This document shows, one piece after another, positions 53,697-62,500 of a stretch of 64,000 bases of DNA; position 1 is the first letter of the stretch, and each line of letters opens with the position of its first letter. The translations under genes and the position numbers were made by a program. The notes under the pieces are model-generated. The model was not told the DNA's origin. It made no database searches and saw only the letters and a program-made list of their open reading frames with translations. The DNA is from Candidatus Limnocylindrales bacterium (GTDB lineage: Bacteria > Desulfobacterota > Binatia > UBA1149 > CAITLU01): positions 660,484-724,483 of the forward strand of contig DASPNR010000042.1 of the NCBI GenBank assembly GCA_035626395.1, read 5' to 3'.

Positions 53697-54572
53697 ATGC
53701 AGAAGACGACAATCGCACTGATCGCGGCGGCGTTTGCCGCCTCGCTGTGTCCGGCGCCCGTTCCTGCTGCCGATCACGCCGACACGCCCAATCTGATCGC
53801 CGTCGCGCGCCACGACGGCCGCCTGACCGATCTGCACGTCTTCATCGTCGGCGATGATCTCGTGCTCTCGCTCGCGACCAATCCGAACATTCCACCGAGC
53901 GCAACCAGCTACACGTTCGCTTCCGACACCACGTTTCGCATTCACATCGACCGTCGCCCCGGCGTCACGTTCGAGTTTCCGGAGAACAACACGACTTTCG
54001 GGGGCACGCTCAAGAAGCCGCACCGCCTCAAGCCCGACATCACCTTCAAGATCACGTTCCTGGCCGGCTCGCCCGAAGTGGAGGTCGAGGGCAAGCGCAT
54101 CGACGAGTCGCAGCTGCAGGTGTTCGCGGGCCTTCGTGACGATCCCTTCATCCGCGGCCCGCGCCAGGGGCGCAACGTCGGCGCCATCGTTCTGCAGCTT
54201 CCGCTGTCGGCGATCCTCGGCGCCGGCTCGAGCAGCAACAACGTCATCGCCGTTTGGGCCAGCAGCGACGTTCCCACCGTCAACGGTTCCATCGAGGAGC
54301 ACGCCGGCCGCGCGCTGCGCTCGCAGTTCGGCGAGAACGACGTGCTCAACAACCTGCCTCCGGGCATGCACGCCAGCATGCTCAACATGGTTCCCGACGT
54401 GATCCTGTTCGACACGGCGCTGCCGGCCGTCTTCCCGAACGGCCGTCGCCTCGAGGACGACGTCGTCGATCTTGTAGGCCACGGCGATACGCTCGCCACC
54501 GACGCGCCGTTTCCGTCGGCCAACGACAAGGCATTCCTGAGCGAGTTCCCTTATCTTGCCGAGCCCTGGTGA
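53697..54572 (+). CDS. DUF4331-like exported protein
   Basis: The 291-residue product has a signal peptide (MQKTTIALIAAAFAASLCPA...AAD) and starts at 53697 behind GAGGG. The mature start ADHADTP, followed by LTDLHVFIVGDDLVLSLATNP, and the late VFPNGRRLEDDVVDLVGHG match DUF4331, a secreted beta-propeller-like family of unknown function often encoded beside TPR proteins. Here the TPR gene overlaps its end by 17 bp. It is shorter than many members. Confidence 0.8.
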   Translation: MQKTTIALIAAAFAASLCPAPVPAADHADTPNLIAVARHDGRLTDLHVFIVGDDLVLSLATNPNIPPSATSYTFASDTTFRIHIDRRPGVTFEFPENNTTFGGTLKKPHRLKPDITFKITFLAGSPEVEVEGKRIDESQLQVFAGLRDDPFIRGPRQGRNVGAIVLQLPLSAILGAGSSSNNVIAVWASSDVPTVNGSIEEHAGRALRSQFGENDVLNNLPPGMHASMLNMVPDVILFDTALPAVFPNGRRLEDDVVDLVGHGDTLATDAPFPSANDKAFLSEFPYLAEPW

Positions 54573-55716
54573 TCGCCGCGCGCGATCGGTCCTATTCCAC
54601 GCGCTGCTGACGCTCGGCCTGCTGACCGGCGCCGACGCACGCGCGCACGGCGATGGGGCAGCCGACGCCGACGTTCGCATCGCCTTCGCGGAGCAGCGCC
54701 TGGCCGCGGCGCCGTCGCTGCATCCGGCGATGAACGAGCTTGCGCTGGCGTATCTCGACAAAGCCAAGGCCACGTTCGACCCGGCATGGGTCAAGAAGGC
54801 GCGCGAGATGACCGACCGCAGCCTTGCGGTGCAGGAGACGTTCGAAGCGCTTCGCGCGCGCATGATGATCGAGAGCTACGCGCACCGCTTCGAGGAGGCG
54901 GCCCGCTTCGGCCAGAGGGCTGCCGCCGCCTCGGCCAACGGAAGCGCCGATCCCGACCCGGAGATCCGCGCAGGCCTCGTCGAGATCCATCTCGCGCTTG
55001 GCCGAAATGAGGACGCCGAGCGCTACGTTCCGAGCCAGAAGGCCGCCGCCGAGCAGCTCGAAGCGGCATGGGCGCGTGCGCAGTGGGAGATGGCGCGCGG
55101 CGATGCCGCCGAGGCCGCACGGCTGTGGACGCAGGCGATTGCGCTCGGTCATCGCGCCCGCTCGGCACAGCACGCGGGCTGGGCGGCGGTCGCGGCGGCG
55201 CAGGCCAACCTCGCACGCGGCGATCTTGCGGCGGCCGCTGCGAGTATCGAGCAGGCACGCACGCTGCTGCATGAGCCGGAGACCAGCGCATCCTTCGCTT
55301 CGGCGCACGCGCAGTTGCTGTCCGCGCAGCATCAGGATGATCGGGCGCTGGCCGTGCTCGAGCGCGCGCTGACGGCGCGGCCACGTCACGGAGAGCTGCA
55401 CCGCCAGGCTTTCGCCGTTGCGCGGCGCCTGGCGCGCAGCGAAGCCGCGCGTCAGCATTTCGTGGCAGCAGAAAGCGCGTACCGCGCCGTGATCGATGCC
55501 GGCGAAGCCTACACGATCGGTGCGCTTGCGCGGCTTTACCTGGATGCCGGCGAGAAGCTCGAAGAGGCGAAGGCCCTGGCTTTCCGCAACCTGGAGATGC
55601 GGCGCGACCCGGAGGCGCATCGGCTCGCGCAGCAGGCAGCTGCTGCGGCCGCGGATCAAGACCTGCGGTCCGGCTCCATCCCCAGCAGCAGGATGTCGAT
55701 GGCCTGCGCGAGGTAG
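54556..55716 (+). CDS. TPR-repeat protein, probably exported
   Basis: The product is about 386 residues from a TTG at 54556, which lies inside the last codons of the DUF4331 gene. I see no better in-frame start before the hydrophobic segment (VLFHALLTLGLLTGADARAHG, residues about 12-32). The rest is helical and Ala-rich with TPR-like pairs (residues about 55-350). The last 20 residues overlap the convergent TetR gene by 61 bp. The reliance on TTG and the overlap suggest translation coupled to DUF4331. Confidence 0.75.
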   Translation: MPSPGDRRARSVLFHALLTLGLLTGADARAHGDGAADADVRIAFAEQRLAAAPSLHPAMNELALAYLDKAKATFDPAWVKKAREMTDRSLAVQETFEALRARMMIESYAHRFEEAARFGQRAAAASANGSADPDPEIRAGLVEIHLALGRNEDAERYVPSQKAAAEQLEAAWARAQWEMARGDAAEAARLWTQAIALGHRARSAQHAGWAAVAAAQANLARGDLAAAAASIEQARTLLHEPETSASFASAHAQLLSAQHQDDRALAVLERALTARPRHGELHRQAFAVARRLARSEAARQHFVAAESAYRAVIDAGEAYTIGALARLYLDAGEKLEEAKALAFRNLEMRRDPEAHRLAQQAAAAAADQDLRSGSIPSSRMSMACAR

Positions 55717-56369
55717 CCGGCGCCGGTGTCGTGCTCGGCGCCGAACACGAATCGTTGAGCGATATCGGACAGGATGACGCTCGACAGCACGTGTGCGGCG
55801 CCCATCGGCTCTACGTCGCAGCGCACCTGCCCACGCTCCCGAAATCCCTCCAGGAGCTGCGCCACTATCAGGTAGATGCGCGCGAACACTTCGCGGTAGA
55901 TGATCGAGGCCTCAGTTCCCGACAGTAGCGAGTGCACGTGCAGGAAGCGCGTCAGCTCGCGATTGGCTTCGAACAGCGTGATCACGCGCGAGGACAGCTC
56001 GAAGAGCGCATCGCGAAGAGAAAGCGAGTCGAGATCTTCGAGAAGATGGTCCAGGCCGGCCGTCAGGTCGTTGCGCTCGAGGATCTCGCGCAGCAGATCG
56101 TCCTTGGTCTTGAAGTGGTAGTAGAGCAGTCCCTTGGTCGCCTCGAGCTCCAGGGCAATGTCGTCCATGGTCGCGGCCGTGAAGCCCTTGGCCGCAAACA
56201 CCTTCAGGCCCGCCTGCAGGATCTCCTGGCGCTTGCGCTCGGCTCGCCGCTCGCGCACGCCTGCGGTGTTGCCGTTGCGGTCGTCGCTGCGCAGTAACCG
56301 TGGGGCTTCTGCGGCAACGGCGTTGGTGCGGGGAGGGCGGCCCGAGCGGGCTCGATGGTCCTGAAACAT
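55656..56369 (-). CDS. TetR-family transcriptional regulator
   Basis: The 237-residue product has about 45 extra, basic N-terminal residues, then a TetR helix-turn-helix (KRQEILQAGLKVFAAKGFTAATMDDIALELEATKGLLYYHFKTKDDLLREIL, residues about 46-98). A ligand-binding domain follows. The YYHFKTKDDLL ending is typical of regulators of fatty-acid and aromatic catabolism. A 20-bp palindrome lies 22 bp upstream of its start and is probably its own operator. That palindrome differs from the TAGAAC sites, so this regulator is unlikely to control them. Confidence 0.92.
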   Translation of the reverse strand: MFQDHRARSGRPPRTNAVAAEAPRLLRSDDRNGNTAGVRERRAERKRQEILQAGLKVFAAKGFTAATMDDIALELEATKGLLYYHFKTKDDLLREILERNDLTAGLDHLLEDLDSLSLRDALFELSSRVITLFEANRELTRFLHVHSLLSGTEASIIYREVFARIYLIVAQLLEGFRERGQVRCDVEPMGAAHVLSSVILSDIAQRFVFGAEHDTGAGYLAQAIDILLLGMEPDRRS

Positions 56370-56391
56370 GACGTCCTACTCGTCGGCACGC

Positions 56392-56411
56392 TTCGTACCT
56401 GCCGGTACGAA
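56392..56411. promoter_or_regulatory. Probable TetR autoregulatory operator
   Basis: TTCGTACC and GGTACGAA are perfect 8-bp inverted arms around a 4-bp spacer (tgcc). The site is 22 bp upstream of the TetR start at 56369, the usual place for an autoregulatory operator. Confidence 0.7.
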
Positions 56412-56850
56412 TGAGCAGGACATCCGCGGGGGAAGCCGACAATGGCGTTGCCGACAAAATGTCCGCAATGGCCGCCCCCGCGCCGCAAGCGTGCGATTTC
56501 GCGTAGCAGCGCCAACGGCCAGGCTCAGCGCCACGCGGCACTGGCGATTTCCTCCGGCAGACGCGCGGGGGCAAACAAAAAATGAGCGCAGGAATCGCAT
56601 GCCCAGGCCGAGCTTCCTGGGGTTCGGCGCGTTACCGGTGGCACCGTCAACGCCTACTGGCACGTCCTCAATGCCGGAAGCAGCACCGGGCAAGCGCGAC
56701 GTCCGCGCGGACGATCGATGCGCAGATCGACGCGCTCAACGAACGCCGCCGCAGGTGGGAAGTTTTATCGAGGTTGTGCCGGCCTTGCTCGACGCTCGAC
56801 CTTCGCTCGGCGTCAGCGCCCACACACGCGTCGCAGGGGCGAGGCTGCCG
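56412..56850. other. Non-coding stretch between TetR and FMN reductase genes
   Basis: About 440 bp without a supported gene. Frames through it lack ribosome binding sites and family motifs. It contains lower-GC runs such as acaaacaaaaaatgagcg near 56570-56588. It may hold promoter elements for TetR and the 3' end of the FMN reductase transcript; I see no clear hairpin. Confidence 0.4.
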
Positions 56851-57399
56851 TCACTTGCTGCAGAACTCGGCGAAACCCGCCATGAAGCCCTGAACCTGCT
56901 TGCGCACCTTCTCGTCGGTGAGCTTTCCCTGCTCGTCGAACGCCTTGTGGCAGCTCGAGACGAAGCCGTAGCTTCCGAAATAGGGCCGGGTCTTCAGTAC
57001 CCGCAGCGTGTTTAGCCAGGCCTGCTGCGAGTTCATCGTGCCGCTGTTGCCGGGCGTGGCGCCCATCAGGGCGACGCGGCGATCGTGGAAGACCCGTGGA
57101 ATGTCGGTCGGAGGACGGGTCAGCCAGTCGATGGCGTTCTTGAAGACGCCCGGGACGCCGTAGTTGTACTCCGGCGTCACGAGAAGAAGGCCATCGCAGG
57201 CGGCGACTCTGTCCTTGAGCGCGGCGGCGGCGGCGGGATAGTCGCTTTCTTCGAGGTCGCCATTGTAAAGCGGAATGCCATCGATGCTGCCGATCTCGAC
57301 GGTGCAGCCGGCCGGCGCCAGCTCGGCCGCCGCCTGAAGGAGCATCGTGTTGTAGGAGTTGCGCCGGAGGCTGCCGGACAGGCCGAGAATCGTAGGCAT
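56851..57399 (-). CDS. NADPH-dependent FMN reductase (flavodoxin-like)
   Basis: The 182-residue product has ILGLSGSLRRNSYNTMLLQ (phosphate-binding loop, residues 4-22), DGLLLVTPEYNYGVPGVFKNAIDWLTRP (flavin-ring loop) and VALMGATPGNSGT. It reduces FMN, quinones, azo compounds or chromate with NAD(P)H. It could supply reduced flavin to the LLM monooxygenases, but no linkage is visible. The start at 57399 is chosen over one 12 codons upstream because the loop must begin near residue 4. It lies 97 bp downstream of tpx on the same strand. Confidence 0.92.
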   Translation of the reverse strand: MPTILGLSGSLRRNSYNTMLLQAAAELAPAGCTVEIGSIDGIPLYNGDLEESDYPAAAAALKDRVAACDGLLLVTPEYNYGVPGVFKNAIDWLTRPPTDIPRVFHDRRVALMGATPGNSGTMNSQQAWLNTLRVLKTRPYFGSYGFVSSCHKAFDEQGKLTDEKVRKQVQGFMAGFAEFCSK

Positions 57400-57496
57400 G
57401 GGTCTGCTCCGTCGGGCCAGGGGTCCGGTCCGCACTGTGCATTCGCTTCGAATGCACGGTGCAGAACCTGACCCCGTTCTTGCTCAGGTCTCTTGC

Positions 57497-58003
57497 TCAG
57501 CTCTTCAGTGCCGCCAGCGCCGCGTCGTAATTCGGCTCCTGCCCGATCTCCGGAACCAGCTCGCTGTAGGTGATCTTGTCGTTCTCGTCGATCACGAAGA
57601 CCGCGCGCGCCGTAATGCCCTGCAGCGGCCCGTCGGCGATGGCCACGCCCCAGCGCTTGCCGAAGTCGCGGTCGCGGACGTCGGAGCCGGTCTTGACGTT
57701 GTTGAGCCCTTCGGCGGCGCAGAAGCGCTTCATGGCAAAGGGAAGATCGGCGCTGGCGATGACGACGGCGACGTTGTCGCCGAGACTGGTGGCCTGCTCG
57801 TTGAACTTGCGCGTCTCGGTCTGGCAGACCGGAGTATCCACGCTCGGCACCACCACCAGGACTTTCTTCTTGCCGGCCAGGCTCTGCTTGGTGATGGGGG
57901 CCATGTCGGCACCGGTCAGATTGAAGTCGGGAGCGGTCTGTCCGACCTTCGGCATCTCGCCGGCCAGGTTGACGGGATTACCACGAAGCGTGACTTGGGC
58001 CAT
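57497..58003 (-). CDS. tpx: Thiol peroxidase
   Basis: The 168-residue product is an atypical 2-Cys peroxiredoxin. SVDTPVCQTETRKFN holds the peroxidatic Cys60, and Cys95 (RFCAAEGLNNV) is the resolving cysteine, the spacing found in E. coli Tpx. It reduces hydroperoxides with thioredoxin. A 9-bp hairpin just upstream includes its Shine-Dalgarno sequence (see 58009-58035). Confidence 0.96.
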   Translation of the reverse strand: MAQVTLRGNPVNLAGEMPKVGQTAPDFNLTGADMAPITKQSLAGKKKVLVVVPSVDTPVCQTETRKFNEQATSLGDNVAVVIASADLPFAMKRFCAAEGLNNVKTGSDVRDRDFGKRWGVAIADGPLQGITARAVFVIDENDKITYSELVPEIGQEPNYDAALAALKS

Positions 58004-58008
58004 GAGGG

Positions 58009-58035
58009 AGCCTCCACGTGAAAGATGTGGAGGCT
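58009..58035 (-). promoter_or_regulatory. Hairpin that sequesters the tpx ribosome binding site
   Basis: On the minus strand AGCCTCCAC pairs with GTGGAGGCT around a 9-nt loop. The 3' arm contains GGAGG, 7 nt before the tpx ATG at 58003. The 5' arm touches the stop codon of the upstream TPR gene at 58034-58036. No U-tract follows, so control of translation fits better than termination. Confidence 0.6.
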
Positions 58036-59563
58036 ACTTAATGAGAGCTTCGTACGGCTTCAACGTGGCCGGAAGAGGCAGGTCGTCCACGGCAGCGACG
58101 GCCTTGGCGTATTCGTCCCAGAGGATGCGTGCGCGAGCTCGCAAGCGGCGCGCTTCGGCGCTTTCGCCGAGGGCGTCCTTTGTCTCCGCGAGATTGTGAA
58201 GACCCCACGCATACTCTGCATGCTCCTTTCCGCGCACCTGCTCCGCCAGACGCAGGTACTCATTCCACGCTGCCAGTGCGTGACCGTGATCTCCGGACGC
58301 GTGATGTAGCATGGCGAGTCGAGCCCGACCATCGAGGCGCCACCGGTGGCGAACGTTGAAGTAGCGATCGACCTCGTCGAGGAAGAGTCGGTACTGAGCT
58401 TCGGCGTCGGAGAAGCGGGCCGCCGCGGTGTAGAGGTCGCCGAGAACTAGCCTTCCGTCCAGCAGATCCTCGTAAGGAAAGTGCCGCTCGTAGATGGAGT
58501 GCTTTTCCCACTCCTTCTCGGCCCAACGCATTGCCGTCTCATAGCTTTCGATAGCTTGTCCGAGCAGCCCTCGCTTCCAGCGGTAGAATCCGAGCGCCTG
58601 CCATTGCAGGGCCAGACGATAGGGTGAACGCCAAGTGTCCATTTCAAAATCGATCCGCCTACGGATTGTGAGCTGCGCTTCCGGAGCATCGAGCCACCGA
58701 TCGGTTTCTTCGCTCCGCAATCTGCTGCTATCGCCGAACCTGCCGAGCCTGTCCGTCACGGAGATGAGTCTTTCGAGACTTCTTGGGGCGATCGAGTGGA
58801 AGTCATGGGCAGTATCGACCACAGACATCGAGATGTCGCCGCCCCGGGCTCGATAGACTTCATGCTCACCTACTTCCGCAGGTGGTACGGCTGCCTGCCA
58901 CAGCTTCCTTGATTTCTCGTAGTACCACAGTGCCTTCCCCAGATCGCCGTACTCGAAGTAGAAATCGCCCAGCATACTCAGTCCGCTGATTTCGAACGTC
59001 ACAGGGGTCGGCATGAAGGGACGTGCCTCGGACGACAGCAGTAGCGCTTCCGCCCGTTCGTACAGGCCCAGCTGACGATAATGTCGTGAGAAGCCGTATT
59101 CCGACATCAATCCGCAAACGAATGTGCTACGGTCAGCGTCGGATATGTGGTTGCAGAGCTCTACGGCTGTATCGATCGACCGCTTCGCCGCTTCTCGTTG
59201 CTCTAGGCCGAATTGGATCGTTGCCAGCTCGTAGTATCCCTGCTCGAGTCGATAGTCGCCGCTCCCGAAGAAGGCGACGTCCAGCTCGAGCGATTTCTGC
59301 ATGGTATCGAGGGCGAGCTGCCCCCTGTCGTTCTCTGCGAGGACATGGGCCTGCTTGCGCAATGCATCGCGGTATTCGAGCGAAATTGGCCCGCTTTTCT
59401 CGTGCGTCCGTTCGACGAGCTCCTCTGCTAGGTGCTCGGCGAGCCGGTGGTCGTGCCGGTCGGATGCGCTAACCAGCCGCTGTTCCAACATATTCAAACG
59501 GTACTGTGGCCCGCACGCGATCGTCGTCGCCGCTGCTGCCAACACGGTAAAAAGCAGTTTCAT
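58034..59563 (-). CDS. TPR-repeat putative lipoprotein
   Basis: The 509-residue product starts with a lipoprotein-like signal (MKLLFTVLAAAATTIACG, Cys17; the -3 residue is Thr, so the lipobox is weak). Tetratricopeptide-like helical pairs follow from about residue 25 to 480, for example ALWYYEKSRKLW and YAWGLHNLAETKDALGESAEA. Its start overlaps the stop of the RHS gene by 4 bp, so the pair is translationally coupled. It may be a surface or periplasmic partner of the RHS protein; known RHS immunity proteins are usually smaller. Codon use looks somewhat less GC-extreme than the catabolic genes. Confidence 0.82.
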   Translation of the reverse strand: MKLLFTVLAAAATTIACGPQYRLNMLEQRLVSASDRHDHRLAEHLAEELVERTHEKSGPISLEYRDALRKQAHVLAENDRGQLALDTMQKSLELDVAFFGSGDYRLEQGYYELATIQFGLEQREAAKRSIDTAVELCNHISDADRSTFVCGLMSEYGFSRHYRQLGLYERAEALLLSSEARPFMPTPVTFEISGLSMLGDFYFEYGDLGKALWYYEKSRKLWQAAVPPAEVGEHEVYRARGGDISMSVVDTAHDFHSIAPRSLERLISVTDRLGRFGDSSRLRSEETDRWLDAPEAQLTIRRRIDFEMDTWRSPYRLALQWQALGFYRWKRGLLGQAIESYETAMRWAEKEWEKHSIYERHFPYEDLLDGRLVLGDLYTAAARFSDAEAQYRLFLDEVDRYFNVRHRWRLDGRARLAMLHHASGDHGHALAAWNEYLRLAEQVRGKEHAEYAWGLHNLAETKDALGESAEARRLRARARILWDEYAKAVAAVDDLPLPATLKPYEALIK

Positions 59564-62500
59564 TGCGAGTCGTTTCGAAGCAGGTCGGCTAAGGACTCGT
59601 GGTACATGCTGTCATGATGAACGAGAAGAGGCGCCGGTACCCACCAGCTGCGGCCGAGAATCACATCGGACCTGAATGGAACTGCGTAGGCTGTGCCCAC
59701 CCACGTGACCGGATCGAAAAGGTTGACGTGGTAGGCGACGCTCTCCATTACCGGCGGCCGAAGGATTGGAGCGCCCGTAAGCTCCGCCGAAAGCTTCCCC
59801 ACTGCCGCTTCGTCGAGTTTGTACTTGGTGGGAGCCGCGCGCAGATCCTGAATCGCTTTCAGACACTTGATCGCCCCGAAGCTGTTGCACCGGAGTCTCA
59901 CGGTCTGCCCGTCCTTGAGCCCGCCGGCCGCCAGCGACTTCACGTCGGAGCAGCCGTTGACGCACGCGCCTTCGCCTTTCAGGAGAATCGTCAGGTTCTC
60001 TCGCAGCGCGACGAAGAAGTTGCTGACGCAGCCCGGCCGCGTCGCGCAGATCCCACTGACGTCGATCGTTCTGACGCCGTTGACGACCCCGTGATCCACG
60101 ATCCCATGTCTAGCATACCGCTCGGCGTCCGTTGTTCCTGGACCCGGATCATTTGCAGTTTCTATTCCGATCAGAGAGGCCGCCGTCAGGCCGGCCGCCA
60201 CGATGCCGCTCGCATAGCGTCCGTCATCGATGGCCTGCACCGCCTGCTCGAGCTGGAAACCCTGCGTCGCCACCGCAGTTGCCTGCTGCAGCCATACGTT
60301 GGTTCCGGCACCGGCGGGTTTGACGATCATCGTCGAAAGCTGGCTCGTCACGAGCACGGTGACGCCGGCGGTGACTCCGGCCGTCAGCGACTGCCCGAGG
60401 TTGCCGGTGCTGACCAGCGTGTCGACGAAGCTGGCCGTGCCGACGAGCAACGCCACGATCTCGACCGCGGTCAGCTCGTAGACGCGTCCGTCGGCGTCCC
60501 GGCCAAGCACGGGATTGCCATCGGAGTAGGCGTAGGGCGAGGTGAACTGGAACTGCGGGTCGAGGGTGAGAAATGAGCCGGTGCTGGCGTCGTAGTAGCG
60601 AGCGCCGAAGTAGGTCAGGCCGGCGGCTTCCTCCTCTTGCTGGCCGGTGAAGCCGTACGGCGTTGCAGGCTCGGTGACGGTGCGTCCCTCGCCGTCGAAG
60701 CGCCCACGGATGCGGCCGAAGGCGGAGTAACGCGACCGTTCCATGACGCGGCCGTGCCCGTCGGTCACCAGGCGTGGCGTGCCCTGGTGGTCGCTGTGCA
60801 GGAAGAGCGTCGTCGGTGCTCGGGGCGAGGTCGCCGAGTGCGGTGCGCCGCGCAAGGCAACGAGACGGTCGCCGAAAAATATGCTGGTCTCGAGGGTGCC
60901 ATCCTCGAGAGCGACGCTGCCGAACTCATAGCGGATCGAATCGCTCCTGCCGTCGTAGCGATACAGCCGCGCGCCGGTGTCTTCGTAGCCGAAGCTGGCC
61001 AGAACGCCGCCGCCGTCGCGCACCTGGTTCAGGCGCAACAGCCCATCGTAGTGGTACGATCTGTCGCCCAGCCGCTTGCGGTAGCCATTGGCGTCGTGCT
61101 CCACTTCGAGAGTCGAGCCGGCGATGGCAACCTTGGAAAGCTGATTCGGCTTTGCCGCGTCCGCGAAGGTGAGGACCGAGTTGCCATTCCGGATCAGGTT
61201 GTCGAGAGGGTCGAAGCGCGTGGTCTCCGTCGTGCCGTCACCGTAGGCGACCTGCGTCAGACGGCCGAGCGCGTCGTACCGGTAGCTGCGCTGGTCGTAG
61301 GCACGCTCGGCCGGCGAATGCACCAGATCTTCGACCGCCAGCAGGTTGCCGTTGGCATCGTATTGGCGATACCACAATGCCTCCAGGTCGCCTGCGCTGC
61401 TCTCACACGCCGTGCCGGAGCTTGGCGTGTGCGTCGTGCGCAGGCAGCGCAGCTGACCGTTGGTGTCAGCGGCATTGTCCCATCGATCATATTCGAAGCG
61501 CTCGGAAACGCCGTTGCCGTAGTCGATCCGCAGCAGCCTACCGTGGGCGTCGTACGCCGCATCGACGACATATGCCTGCTCCGGCGAATGAACGGCTACC
61601 GGCTGTCCGAACGAGTTGTACTCGGTCATCACGGGCCCGCCGCCGCTGCGCGCGGAGGGATGGTTTATCGAATGGCGGCGGTCCAGGTCGTCGTACCCAT
61701 ACTCGGTCCTCCATCTCTGCGTGGTGTCGCCGCTGACGTAGACTGCCCAGCGCTCCACCGTCAGGCGGCCGCGGTCGTCGTAGTCGAAGTCGTGCCGCAT
61801 ACGTGAGCTGACAGTCCTCGTGATGATGCGGCGGACCTTGCCCAAGCCGCCGCCGCGGGTGTGGTAGCGATATCCCGCTTTGACCCCGCGACCCTCGCGC
61901 CGGTGGAGGCGGCCACTGGCATCGTAGGAGGAACGGATGGAGTTGCCGTCAGGCGTGGTGATAGCGAGCAGGCGACGATCATCGTCGTGATCGAACGTCC
62001 AGGTGCCGGCGTTGCTGTTGAAGACCGCTACACGATCGCCGACGCCGGAGTACGACACGCGCGTCACTGCATCGCCGGCTGCCTGACCCAGCGCTGCGAC
62101 GCGACTCTCGACCACGCGGCCCAGTCCGTCGTAGAACCATGCCTCGCTGCGTTGAAGCGAGCCCGTGGGGCACTCGTAAGGCTTTGCAGCCGTCGGGCGG
62201 CGCGAGCAACTGTCGCGTTGCAGGCGGCGATTGAGTCCATCGAACAACTCGATGGTCACCGCGCCGGGACCCTCCCCGCTCAGGATGTTGGCGTCATAGC
62301 TGAGAAGGATTCCCGGCGTTGTCGGGTCGCGCCGGACGCGACGTCCGTCGGGGAAAGTCGTTTGAACGCGCCTGCCGGCGGCATCGTACGTGTGCTCCAT
62401 CCATGCGGGCGCATCGGCGATCGTCTCGCGGAGTGCGTCCAGAGCGGTGCTGGCCACCTCGAAGGCGATGGCCTCTTTCGAAACCTGGCCATACGCGTCG

